Shown in pieces: positions 45,172-56,050 of a DNA stretch of 64,000 nt. How positions within the stretch are numbered: position 1 is the stretch's first letter; the number at the start of each line of letters is the position of its first letter. A program made the translations under genes and the position numbers. The notes beneath the pieces were generated by a model. The model worked only from the letters and a program-made list of their open reading frames with translations, was not told the origin of the DNA and made no database searches. The stretch is from Kalmusia sp. IMI 367209 (Eukaryota > Ascomycota > Dothideomycetes > Pleosporales > Didymosphaeriaceae): NCBI GenBank assembly GCA_027946365.1, contig JAPEUQ010000005.1, positions 1,612,001 to 1,676,000 of the forward strand, written 5' to 3'.

Positions 45172-48100
45172 ATGAGCCTAGCGGGCCCTGACTTCCAATC
45201 GCACGGGCCTGTTCAAGGCAACAACGTGCTCCAAGGTGTAACGACGGGCAACAACACTATAATCAACTTCCTAAAGAGCGGCAAAGGCGGAGCCCCACAG
45301 GGTGAAAGGGAAGGTTTGTACACCCTTGCTAGACCTACAATATACCTCCAGACATCTAACACGTCGCAGCCTGCCTCCGCACCCTCGGCTTCCTCGAGAT
45401 CGACTCGCGCGAGCAAGATATCAGCGCTGCCGTCGAAACAACGTGCGACTGGCTGTTCGATACGCTCGAATTCAAGAAATGGCAAGATCGAACTGATCTG
45501 GTGACCAATAATGGAGTGCTTTGCATCAAAGGAAAGCCGGGTGCGGGCAAGTCGACGTTGATGAAGCATACGCTGGAGCACTGCAAGAACGCCTTTCCCG
45601 ACAATCTGATTATCGCCTACTTCTTCAGCGCCCGAGGAAGCACTCTAGAGAAGAGTCAGCTGGGGATGCTGCGGTCCATCGCATACCAACTTGTCAAAAA
45701 AGACTTTGCGCTGTTTGACCAATTCCTCGACACCTTTCGCGACAGAAACATCACCAGTCAAGGCCGTCAATGGGAATGGCAACCACGACAACTCAAAGCT
45801 TTCATCCGTTCTGTAATCAAACGCTATAGATCAAAGCCACTACTCCTCCTCGTGGATGCGCTGGACGAGTGCAACGAGGCGGAAATGCAGCATGTCGTAG
45901 AAATTCTCGAATCGCTGAGCATCGATGCAAACAGATCAGGTACCACTCTAAGGATCTGTCTGTCCCGACGCCACCATCCGCCTCTCAGAATCGCAAAGAG
46001 CCTGGAGTTGATCGTCGAGGACAACCAAGACCACCGGGAGGATATTGCCACATACATTAGAGCGAAGTTAGCGAGACCGGGACGAGATACCGGAATCGAA
46101 GCCGAGATTGAGAAAAAGGCAAATGGGATCTTCATGTGGGTTGTGCTCGTGGTCAGGTTACTGAACAAAGCCTCGTTGAAGGTGAAGGGCAAGAAAAAGG
46201 CAATGCAGGATGCGCTTGAGGAGATCCCAGGCGAGCTGGAAGAAGTGTTCCGAATTATGTTCAACAAAGATGACAAAGACATGGCTGAGACGGTGCTTAT
46301 GCTGCAGTGGGTACTGTTTGCGCAGCGGCCACTAACGCCAGAAGAGCTTTATGCTGCCGTTGAAACAGGAGACACGGACTTATGGAGTCCATCAAGCGAT
46401 AACGACCACGATTCTATACAGCAGAGCATCGAGAATTTGTCCAAAGGGCTGATCGAGATACGAGGTAGGAATCGGGCAACTGTGCAGTTCATTCATTTGT
46501 CAGTCAACGATTTCCTTCTCCGAAACAAGAGGCTGCAAACGTTGCACCAGGCGCTGGAGCCTGACCCAGTCACTGCTAGCCACCACCGTCTCTGGGCCTG
46601 CTGCTGGTCACTTATTGAGCATGTTAGCAATATAAGCACGAAGAAGACATATAAGGAACTGCGTCGTGAGTACCCATTTCTAGGGTACGCAGCAAGTCAC
46701 ATATTGGACCATGCCAAAAAGGCCCTAGATGAAGGAGCTGCTGGACAAGCAGGTGTTCCAATCAAAGAGTGGCTGCGACACAGTAGCAGCTGGTTCAAAT
46801 GGTGGAAAAGCTTTCTCATTGCTACTGACGCTTCCGACGAGGAAATATACCCAGTAAGAAACATGGATGCAGGACTATTGTACATGCTATCACTTCGTGG
46901 TTATGGAAGCTTGGTTAAGTGCCTGTTGGCTGAGGATGGCGAGGAGGGCGAGGAGGGCGAGGAGGGCGCGGACGTCAACGCTCAGGGTGGCCTCTACGGC
47001 AATGCGCTCCAGGTAGCTATATTACAAAGAGAGCAGCAGATTGTTGAGTTGCTGCTTAAGGCGGGCGCGGACGTCAACGCTCAGGGTGGCTTCTACGGCA
47101 ATGCGCTCCAGGCAGCTTCATATAAAGGAGAGCAGCAGATTGTTGAGTTGCTACTCAAGGCGGGCGCGGACGTCAACGCTCAGGGTGGCGAGTACGGCAA
47201 CGCGCTCCAGGCAGCTTCATATGAAGGAGAGCAGCAGATTGTTGAGTTACTGCTCAAGGCGGGCGCGGACGTCAACGCTCAGGGTGGCTTCTACGGCAAT
47301 GCGCTCCAGGCAGCTTCATTTGATGGAGAGCAGCAGATTGTTGAGTTGCTGCTCAAGGCGGGCGCGGAGGTTAACGCTCAGGGTGGGGAGTACGGTAATG
47401 CACTCCAGGCAGCTTCATTTAATGGAGAGCAGATTGTTGAATTGCTACTTAAGGCGGGCGCGGACGTTAACGCTCAGGGTGGGGAGTACGGCAACGTGCT
47501 CCAGGCAGCTTCATATCAAAGAGAGCAGCAGATTGTTGAGTTGCTACTCAAGGCGGGCGCGGACGTCAACGCTCAGGGTGGGGAGTACGGCAACGCGCTC
47601 CAGGCAGCTTCATTTAATGGAGAGCAGCAGATTGTTGAGTTGCTGCTTAAGGCGGGCGCGGACGTCAATGCTCAGGGGGGCCCGTATGGTAACGCGCTCC
47701 AGGCAGCTTCATATAAAGGAGAGCAGCAGATTGTTGAGTTGCTACTTAAGGCGGGCGCGGACGTCAACGCTCAGGGTGGCGAGTACGGCAATGCGCTCCA
47801 GGCAGCTTCATATAAAGGAAAGCAGCAGATTGTTAAGTTACTGCTTAAGGCGGGCGCGGAGGTTGACGCTCAGGGTGGTGAGTACGGCAACGCGATCCGG
47901 GCCGCCTTATACCGGGGACACTACGATATCGAAAACATGCTCCGTAAGGCAGGAGCAACAGCCATTGCTCAACATACTGAGTTCGAAGTCGTCAACGCCG
48001 GAGTAGCTGACACAGAAGGTGTCAGCGTCGAAAAGAGACATGAAGGCGCTTTGCCCGAAGCTGCGCCAGCCATGGGTTCTCCAAGCACAGAAACGCCTTC

Positions 48101-48272
48101 ACCCGGGATATGGTTTCCACTTCAGCTGCTGTGGATTTATGCTTCCCCGCGCCTGGCCCTGCTTTGGCCAGGACTGTTCTTCATAGGAACAGGCGGAGTT
48201 GTTCTATGGTTGGTGAGAGGTAGACGTGTGGCTTCTACATGGTTTGGAAATATTTGGCGTAATCATATCTGA
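45172..48272 (+). CDS. NACHT-ankyrin NLR receptor with N-terminal amyloid-like motif
   Basis: Two exons (45172-45313, 45370-48272), 1014 aa, with a 56 bp intron (CTAAC branch). Residues ~5-33 hold FQSHGPVQGNNVLQG and a following NNTIINF, matching the neighbour's C-terminus. The NACHT domain begins with the usual CLRTLGFLEIDSREQDI lead, Walker A GKPGAGKST, Walker B LLLLVDALDE, and a C-terminal helical lobe with QFIHLSVNDFLL. From 46965 to 47951 come ten ankyrin-type units of 33 residues (one has 32), almost identical. The tail ends in hydrophobic segments (LLWIYASPRLALLWPGLFFI and a GGVVLWLV stretch), possibly membrane-associating. This is a fungal NLR that would oligomerise on sensing a ligand and nucleate the amyloid-like motif in its effector. 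Confidence 0.95.
46941..46967 (+). repeat. 9-bp minisatellite (GAGGAGGGC)x3
   Basis: Three exact copies encode EEG repeats immediately before the ankyrin array; in-frame length variation is expected here. Confidence 0.85.
46965..47951 (+). repeat. Ten-unit 99-bp ankyrin repeat array
   Basis: Units begin GADVNAQGG and end VELLLKA. Variation is concentrated at the residue after AQGG (L, F, E or P) and at AAS[YF]xxE. Unit 5 lacks one Gln codon (96 bp). The last unit is diverged. Confidence 0.95.
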
Positions 48273-49379
48273 TGGAAGAGATATTTTTATCACTCGGCAG
48301 AGTACATCATTGGCTGGGAAGGTATAGTATGTATGTTCTGCGGGTTTGCGAAGCTTGTTTGGAAAGCACAGGACACCGCCTAGGGTTGAAGTATGTTTTG
48401 GCAAACCTGCCACGGGCTCTGTATCAAACTAGGTAAGTTAGCTTAAGGCTTTTGTTCCTCTATGTAGGGCAAGCGAATGTAGACCAAGAGAAGCTAACCC
48501 CATCAGACGCAGGATGGATCGCACGTAATATTCTTCCACATAGCACGGCATGATAGCTCCTTATCAAGCTTTGTAATGAGCGCCCGAAGTGGGCTGATGT
48601 TGTTCAACTGAAGTACCACCCTGCGCGAGTGAAATCACCTCGACACCACGTACTGCGATGGAAATGGCCATCTTTCTATCCTTATTTTCTTTTATCTCTA
48701 TTCCATAGAGGGGGCTAGGGGTCAAGGTGAATATATACCCTTCTAATTGCCATAGTGAAGCTTTGAGCATCTTCTTAACAGGTGACAGGATGGCTACTTC
48801 AGCAGAGGTGGACGAACACATCGATCACGCTAGCAGGGAGGACGGCCGACCCGCTCTGGCCATGAACTTGTAGGGTGGCGAATTCTAGTGTTTTCAGAGA
48901 ATTAAGTTGGTTGACGGGAGGTATGGCCAAAGGCTGAGGTTGGGCGGGCGGATACCTACGACGCTAACACGTGTTGGCTGACTAAACAAGCGCTAGGGTC
49001 GGCTGAGTCCCAGCACTGCTCCCAATCCCGAGCCGGGTTTACAATGCGCAAAGCCCTAGATTAATAGTAGATTATCCGCGGAGTCATCTTGTATTAGCTA
49101 GGATTGGTGATGCGCTTCCGCTGGGAGTACCAATCGACATAGCAGCCTAGTATAAATCTGCCCGCGACAGCACGCACAATAGCTTCTAAGTACTAGAGGG
49201 AGGTTCTGAGGCTTAGATAGGCCTATCCTACAAAAATTTAGCGCAATAAAGACTTAACTTTGGCGCTGTAGGGAGAGAGGTCTATTACGCCACAAAAGGT
49301 GCTTTCTAAATTAGGCTTAGAGGCAACAATGCAAAGATAAATTTTTAGGAAAGAGTAGATCATAGATATTTAGTGTTAG

Positions 49380-49512
49380 CTATAGCAGATGGTTTTTATC
49401 AAATTATAGCAATATCCGTTGTGCAAATGGGTTTTCTAGTTGCTAAAAGTTAAAGTACCCTTTATTTGTCTCGCCACACCGTGTCTCGCTATGCAGTGAG
49501 GGACGTTAGTAG
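49380..49512 (-). repeat. Transposon-terminus-like repeat, copy B (inverted)
   Basis: Read on the reverse strand it starts TA then ACGTCCCTCACTGCATAGCG, GAGACAC, CGAGACAAATAAAGGGTACT, then an AT-rich interior matching copy A at 42745. The TA before the terminus fits a Tc1/mariner-type insertion. Confidence 0.65.
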
Positions 49513-49858
49513 AATTTGCGAAAATCCCCCACAACAGTCGCAGCTTCAATGGTCCCGAGAGCGGCCCAGTGATCGATAGCTGGCCTTAGCTTTCTTCAAT
49601 AGGCATATTGATAAGGAACTAAATCCTAATATTGCAAGCGCGCGCTGTAGCTGGTGGCCTCGATTGTGGCGACACAGTCAGGCGGCCAGCTACTGCAGCG
49701 CGCAAGTCTAGGCGCCATGCAGCTCGCCTAGGCGAATACCTCAGGATTGTAATTTCCTGGCCTCATTCGTGTCATAAGGACTGCACAGATCCTGCGATGA
49801 TGGAAAAAGTTGCAGATCAAGTACCATTTTGAGGACTGCCACCTAGGCCTGGCTGGTT

Positions 49859-50020
49859 TCCCGCTAAAGCCTGTATCTCAGGGTTACGCCTTTCCAACTA
49901 CGATTCAACATATAGCCGCAGAATGTGCTGATCATATAACTAGCCCAAAGTAGTGTTCACCATGGACCAGTAGCGGTGTTCTCGCGTCTGGATCTCGCTG
50001 ATCTCCCGCTAAAGCCTGTA
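49859..50020 (+). repeat. 17-bp direct repeat pair
   Basis: TCCCGCTAAAGCCTGTA at 49859-49875 and again at 50004-50020. Origin unknown. Confidence 0.6.
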
Positions 50021-51626
50021 CATCGCCTTGTCAGCCTCAATTGGAGATGCAGCTGACAAGAGCGGTCTTCCATATCACCAGCCACGAGGAACAATAATGC
50101 TACTGTTGACAAAAGCATCCACAGTAGATGCAACGACAATCCCATCAGAGACCACAACCTCAACCGCCACTGAGTCACAGACAGCTACATCAACCATGAC
50201 CGCAACTACGACAACTACTGTCGTTCGCACTGCAACCTCGACAGCACCTCGACAGCAACTTACAACAAGATGAGAGGATGGAAAGCACTTCAAGCCATTA
50301 TAATTGATATCCTAATCATTTCGACGTTGATAATAGTCCAGCCAATGTTTACAAGATAAGACTCGACCAATGTGCGGCTGACCGCAATACTCGATTAGAT
50401 TGTCAATTCTTTTATGGCAGATTTGACCCGGCTCGGGCTAGAGGTGCCGATGAAGCATTTTTCACATTGATGATCAACCTTATGATCAGGCGTATCTACA
50501 ATGCGACTTTCCAACTCAGTACTTTATCGATTATGACAAGGGCATAATCGAGCTATACTGAGCACCGATACTCAGGTAGAGACAATTAAAACTTTAATGA
50601 TACTTGATAGTAATATTTCAAAACAGTCGCAAAAGTAATTTTTTAGAATCGCGTCTGATGTCTATTACTGTTAGCCACTCATAGTATCGACAAAGAATGA
50701 TGGCTCGCACTTAGAGTACAGCGGTATTGCGAGACTCCTGTCATCCCGTTCGAAATTGTGGGCGGCGATGGATAGGTATCACAAAGCGTTCGAACCCTGA
50801 TATTTGCCCGTGGAGACCATGAATCGCGTCGAACTCCTATTTAATCTTGAACTCTTATTCTGAGTCAAATGTCTGAGTGTTATCCAAACCCTATCGAAGC
50901 CCATTTAGACTTGTTTGATATCGTTGAACCTCCTTTAATCCTTCTCCTAATCTGGCGAACCTTATCAAAATATGACCGATTCTTATCGGTCCTTTTTTTT
51001 CACCACATTTAGCTATCATCGGACATGGGTTTGAAATTGAAGTCAATCATCGAACTCCATTTAGAGATCGTACTTCATACGCGCACTTCGTCTAACGCTT
51101 GCGGGAGTTCCAATACATACATCAATGGCACGGCCAGTTCATTTAGGAATGCGTGTGTTACCAAGGGCATGCGTGATGAAGATCGAAGAGATGCGAGCGA
51201 TGGCAGACTTATTCGGCTCGAGGCACCATGTCCATCAGTTGTCTAATTGGGAGAACAGCTGTTAGGATAACAACAATCCATCCGACTCGTTGAGTAGTGC
51301 ACGATACTCGTGAAGATACTAGGTTTGATTGCGATGCAGCTCCTGCATAGGGTGACGAGGCGTTGGGCCGCTGCATATTTGGTGGCAACCCATGTGATGG
51401 GACATGACTCGAGGGAACTCCATTTATACATAGCGACATAGCTATCTCTACCACTATCCAACTAGCCCCCTAGCGCAGCGACTCGTCCTTCCTCTTTGCC
51501 CTTTTAATACGCTACATGTTATAGGACAAGGGAGTAGTGCGGTCGACGCGTTACTACCCCCGCGATTCGATTCGGAACCGCTTAATTTACGCGACGCGGC
51601 GTGGAGGCGTCCTTCAGCCCTCGACA

Positions 51627-53228
51627 ATGGTCACGTGTCCATTGTGCAATAAGCAAGTCAATCAGGCCCTCATCAACGAGCACATCGATAGCGGGTGCGT
51701 CGATCATCTCGTCGACCAGAATGATACGCCCAACCCCCAGAAGACGCACAGCTTCTTCACTCCGGCCGGCCGCAAGCCAGCGAAGAACGGACATCCTCCC
51801 TCGTCACCCATAGCTCCACCAGCCGCCATACACCGCACAGAACGCCCCAAAACGCCTCCGCCAGGCACCAAACGACCATTCGACGATACTACAGATATAC
51901 AAGCGAACGAGGACCCGCCGTCGCCTACAGCAGTAAAGCGGAAGAAGCTGAAGGCGGTTGAAGATGCGCAGCCGCTGGCAGAGCGCATGCGGCCCATGAA
52001 GCTCGATGATGTCTTCGGACAAGAGCTGATAGGGCCAAACGGCATCTTGCGCGGCATGTTGGAGAGCAATAAGATCCCGTCCATGGTGCTCTGGGGCAAG
52101 TCGGGCACCGGCAAGACCACCATCGCACGCATCATCGCAAACGCCTCCGGCTCGCGCTTCGTCGAAATCAACAGCACAAGCACGAAGCTCGAGGAAGTGC
52201 GCAAGATCTTCTTCGAGGCTTTGAAGGACCTGCAGCTCACGGGGCGTAGGACCATCGTCTTCTGCGATGAGATACATCGCTTCTCGAAGACGCAGCAGGA
52301 CGCATTCCTTGGCCCGGTTGAGAGCGGAACCATCACACTCATTGCGGCGACGACCGAGAACCCCTCGTTCAAAGTCATCAGCGCCCTCCTGTCACGGTGC
52401 CGGACTTTCACGTTGGACGATCTAAGTGATGATGATCTGCTCAAGATCCTGGAACGCGCCATGGCTGCTGAAGAGTGCACAACCCCCTTGCTGGATACAG
52501 AAATGCTACGGTATTTTGCGTCGTTCTCGGATGGAGACGCGCGAACCGCCCTGAATCTGCTTGAGCTTGCCATGAGCCTGTCGACCAATCCCTCAATCAC
52601 AAAGGAAGAGATCAAGAAGAGGTTGACTAAGACACTGGTCTATGATCGGGCTGGCGACCAGCATTACGAGAACATCTCAGCGCTGCACAAATCGATACGC
52701 GGCTCCGACCCGAATGCTGCCTTATACTATCTCACGCGGATGCTCAAGTCCGGAGAAGATCCGCGATACATAGCGCGACGCTTAGTTGTCGTTGCATCTG
52801 AAGACGTCGGCTTGGCGGACAACACCATGCTCTCCCTTGCGACAGCGACCTACAGCGCGTGCGAGAAAATCGGTATGCCAGAATGCAGCATCAACCTCGG
52901 CCATACCGTCGTCGCCCTTTGCCTCGCACCCAAATCCACGCGCGCATATCGTGGGTTGCGAGCAGCTGAGGCGGCGTTGCAGGAGCCTGGTATCGCAAGC
53001 TTACCAATACCTCTCCACTTGCGAAATGCCCCGACACGGTTGATGAAAGAAATAGGCTACTCGGAGGGCTACAAATACAACCCAGACTATCTAGATGGGA
53101 AAGTCAAGCAGGAGTATCTGCCAGAAGGCTTGAGAGGAAGAACATTCCTAGAAGACGTAGACCTAGGGACGAAGATCGACGAAGATCTAGTAGATGATGA
53201 TATGCTCCGACCAGAGTTGGAAGACTAG
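51627..53228 (+). CDS. MGS1: MGS1/WRNIP1 AAA+ ATPase
   Basis: Intronless, 533 aa. The first ATG of the frame is at 51627; upstream only non-ATG codons extend it. An N-terminal UBZ4 ubiquitin-binding zinc finger reads CPLCNKQVNQALINEHIDSGC (C2HC). A PIP-like TPNPQKTHSFF and an acidic/basic linker follow. The AAA+ core (~140-400) shows Walker A GKSGTGKTT, Walker B IVFCDEIHRF, sensor TTENPSF and an arginine-finger SRC. The C-terminal MgsA/WRNIP1 oligomerisation domain contains DVGLADN and LGHTVVALCLAPKS. The protein binds ubiquitinated PCNA and helps stalled forks in the nucleus. Confidence 0.96.
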   Translation: MVTCPLCNKQVNQALINEHIDSGCVDHLVDQNDTPNPQKTHSFFTPAGRKPAKNGHPPSSPIAPPAAIHRTERPKTPPPGTKRPFDDTTDIQANEDPPSPTAVKRKKLKAVEDAQPLAERMRPMKLDDVFGQELIGPNGILRGMLESNKIPSMVLWGKSGTGKTTIARIIANASGSRFVEINSTSTKLEEVRKIFFEALKDLQLTGRRTIVFCDEIHRFSKTQQDAFLGPVESGTITLIAATTENPSFKVISALLSRCRTFTLDDLSDDDLLKILERAMAAEECTTPLLDTEMLRYFASFSDGDARTALNLLELAMSLSTNPSITKEEIKKRLTKTLVYDRAGDQHYENISALHKSIRGSDPNAALYYLTRMLKSGEDPRYIARRLVVVASEDVGLADNTMLSLATATYSACEKIGMPECSINLGHTVVALCLAPKSTRAYRGLRAAEAALQEPGIASLPIPLHLRNAPTRLMKEIGYSEGYKYNPDYLDGKVKQEYLPEGLRGRTFLEDVDLGTKIDEDLVDDDMLRPELED

Positions 53229-54258
53229 AAGAAGCCGGCTCTGCATCTCTAGATTTATTGGGAGTACCGAGGAAGAAAAGTCGTTAAAGGCGTTCTGACA
53301 GCGATATACGATACCCCGACATCTTTTGGATAGCAATCATCTTATGAAATGCGCATCTTGTCTTCTTAAATTCACGTCGTTGCTCCGATCAGTCATGTGT
53401 TTCCTCAATCTATTAATATATATCACTGACCAGACAACATGCAGGATGCAGCCATGTATTTTACGCGGATGTCGGACCCCAAAGTGTGCCAGCTTGACCC
53501 CGGCTCGCCGAGATCGTGTCTGCAGCCACAGCTATGCTTATTCGCTGGACGGATCAATATACTCGTATTCAGAGCCATTCTTTTTCGGGCATGAATGCGA
53601 ACTGCTACCAACAGTCCAATGAAGAGACACGAACAACCTTTCTAAATGCCCCCATCAAACAATCTCGAGACAAAGTGCCCACTCAAGACCAAGGCATGTA
53701 AATCAGGACAAAATGTAGCATCCGACGATCGCACATCAACAAAGATCCATAATGCCCTCCGAGTCGTACAAACGTGCGGAGTGTCGCGTGAGGCGAAGGT
53801 CATTTATGAAAGCAAGCCACAATACTTTGTGCCTTACATATTGAGACGCTCGGCCACGGTCTGCCAAATCACATCCGCGCTACTACTCAATTCACCCGCC
53901 GATCCAGAAGCCATCGTGACTTTGGCGTCGTTGTGGCGAAAGCCTTTACTATCTCCGCTAGTAACGCTATGCATAGCGTTACACAACGCTGCAATAATCT
54001 CGTATTGAGAGATCGTTGTCCAGTTCCCGTGTGCAGCTCGCTTGGCGGACCGGGATGGGAGCATCTGGCGATAGAGACGACCAGAGCGGTCTGTGGCTGC
54101 TTGGCGAATGTTGTGTCGTGGGTTAAGATGGGGGCGTAGCCGGGTTTCGAGCGTTGAATACTTTCGCGCATCTCACCGAAGAGCTGGAGTTCTGCCTTTC
54201 CTCCAATTGACCAACTTGACTACGATTGAGAAGGCGCTCGCGTAGTAGACGGTTCAAC
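53229..54258. other. Intergenic region with 22-bp palindrome
   Basis: About 1 kb with no supported gene; contains a perfect palindrome at 53961-53982. Confidence 0.45.
53961..53982. repeat. Perfect 22-bp palindrome
   Basis: GTAACGCTATG immediately followed by its reverse complement, with no spacer. Confidence 0.8.
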
Positions 54259-55531
54259 ATGTCTTTCCCTTCTCTCGATGGACATTATGATCCGTTCGAC
54301 AACTATCCAGGCTACGGGTCGATGGCGCCTTGCATGCGTGATTGCGAAGACGGCCTCTTTTTTAATGTACGTGCGATTCCTCCCGTGCCCATCTGCTTTC
54401 CCCCTTACGTCGACGCACGTGTCTAAATCGACCATAGGGCTGCGACAACTCAGCGTGCTGGTGCAAGAAGAATAATCTCGACCGTAGAATCAGCTCGCTC
54501 ACGCGTTGCGCATCCACAGCATGCACTTTCGCGGATCTGAACACCCAGACGGATGTAGACATTCTTAGCGGTATACAGGTATCGTACTGTGTTGACAAGG
54601 GACTTAGTCCTACTGGTATGTCGATGCCGAGTACGGTTGAAGCCAGTGCCACAGATAGTGGGAGTCCTAGCGAGACGGGAGCGTCGAGCACGGAGAACGT
54701 AACTTCTGGGACGGGACCGGATGAGACAGACACGGGATCTGCGACGAGCCCGGGGTCGAGCAGTGGACCGTCAAACACGAGTGGTGAGTGAACGATAATA
54801 TTCTCTTTTCTCTGCTTCCAAACCTTGCGTTGGGTTTTCTCGTCCAAGTCAGTCTTGCGACGTGACTCTCAAGAACCCACCTGACACCTTCCAGCATCTC
54901 CTTCCCAAACACTTTCCTCACCTACCTCCTCAACATCAAGTACTTCCTCCCACCAGCCTGACCGCGCCCAACTGACATGCTCCCAGGCTCGGACCCTACC
55001 AACTCCTCATCACCACCCACGTCCACCTCCTCATCTGGCATGTCCACCGCTGCCAAAGCTGGTATCGCCATCGGTGCCGTCTTCTGCGTCCTTCTCGCCA
55101 TCCTCATAGTAATCCTGCTCCTCCGCCGCCGCAAGCGGCAGCATGATCTCCCCCCTTCCTACCCACCACCTACATCCACACCGTATTCCAACACCGGCCC
55201 GTACGCACCGCCGCCACTCCAGCAGCCTGCGCCCCTGCACATCCCGCCCACGGCTGGCTTCGCAGGCAGCAAAGCCGACGTGAGTCCCATCGAAGAGAAA
55301 GCGCCTGGATTCGCGGTGAGCAGGAAGGAGGTCGGTGGAGGGCAGGGTACGCCTGTAAATCAACCCGCGCAACCTGTGGCATCGCCGGCGCCGACTTCCA
55401 GGTCGAATATGCCAATGGAGGTGCCGGGGAGTATGCCGCCTGCAAGACATGAGATGCATGCGGAGCAGGCACCGGTTTATCAGCAGAGTGGGCAGGGACC
55501 GTGGGCGTATGAGTTGGGAACGGGGCGGTAG
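54259..55531 (+). CDS. CFEM-like Cys-rich single-pass membrane protein
   Basis: Favoured model: exons 54259-54366, 54438-54783, 54895-54939, 54987-55531, 347 aa. A simpler model skips the 45-bp exon (332 aa); both keep frame. The N-terminal domain has eight Cys in CFEM spacing: CMRDC, GCDNSAWCWC, RCASTAC and SYC. A long Ser/Thr/Gly stalk follows, then one transmembrane helix (AGIAIGAVFCVLLAILIVIL), RRRKR, and a Pro-rich cytosolic tail. The layout suggests a cell-surface sensor or adhesion protein with a haem-binding or structural CFEM module. Oddity: no signal peptide precedes the CFEM domain; either an upstream exon is missed or the helix acts as a type III anchor. Confidence 0.8.
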
Positions 55532-56050
55532 GAGGGAGTGGAGACGGTGGATAGCAGCATAGGTGACTTTGGGGTGATGTTGAAGTATAAAGCTGACGCC
55601 GCCATTGTGGTGGATAAACTCTTATTGCGTATTCATGCGGGTTCCTCTTGCCATTTTTACCATTTATTACGATCTGGTTGTTGATAGGACGTGGAAAATA
55701 TGGTTGTCCTACTTTGTGACTGCTGGGGGAAATCGATACAGCGACTGACTTAATTTAGGAATGGGGCTTTCTAAGTAGCATTTTCTCCGTACATACGACA
55801 TACACAAATCGTCAGAAACTCGGTTTTCACGATGTCTGGAGTAAAGTCGATGTCAACAAAGTGAAGATATGCGCTAGCGAGCAGCCAATCATGGGCCTAA
55901 CAAATCTACGCGTCGGGAGCGAACTCGGAGGGATGCGCTGCGGCTGATGACGGCATGGGCCGGCGATATGTGAAAGCACGCAATACGGCGACCGAACAAT
56001 TTGACGATTCACGCTGCGCTCCGATATTGTTGTGCTGTCAACCCTCTGCG
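55532..56050. other. Intergenic region, no gene seen
   Basis: About 520 bp including the aminotransferase promoter; nothing else. Confidence 0.4.

Larger units (their letters stand above)
48273..51626. other. 3.3 kb gene-poor region with decayed repeats
   Basis: No gene is supported. Contains an inverted copy of the transposon-end repeat (49380-49512) beside AT-rich RIP-like DNA (about 49.05-49.45 kb), an imperfect GC-rich inverted repeat near 49633-49712, and a 17-bp direct repeat at 49859 and 50004. A Thr/Ser-rich frame lies at 50.1-50.27 kb without gene context. A small hairpin (GACCGAT/ATCGGTC) followed by a T-run lies at ~50.98 kb. Confidence 0.5.

Noticed and set aside
46965..47951. 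CRISPR array
   Set aside because: The 99-bp repeats are continuous coding units without spacers, in a eukaryotic gene.
47041..48006. 321-codon repetitive frame inside the NLR ankyrin array
   Set aside because: Alternative frame of the 99-bp repeats; basic Leu/Arg repeats arise from the periodic DNA.
50028..50273. Thr/Ser-rich secreted protein gene
   Set aside because: No signal peptide, no splice partner, and located in decayed repeat-rich DNA; probably a chance or relic frame.
50975..51000. Hairpin plus T-run as a bacterial-type terminator
   Set aside because: Rho-independent termination does not apply to fungal Pol II genes; no small RNA gene is evident upstream.
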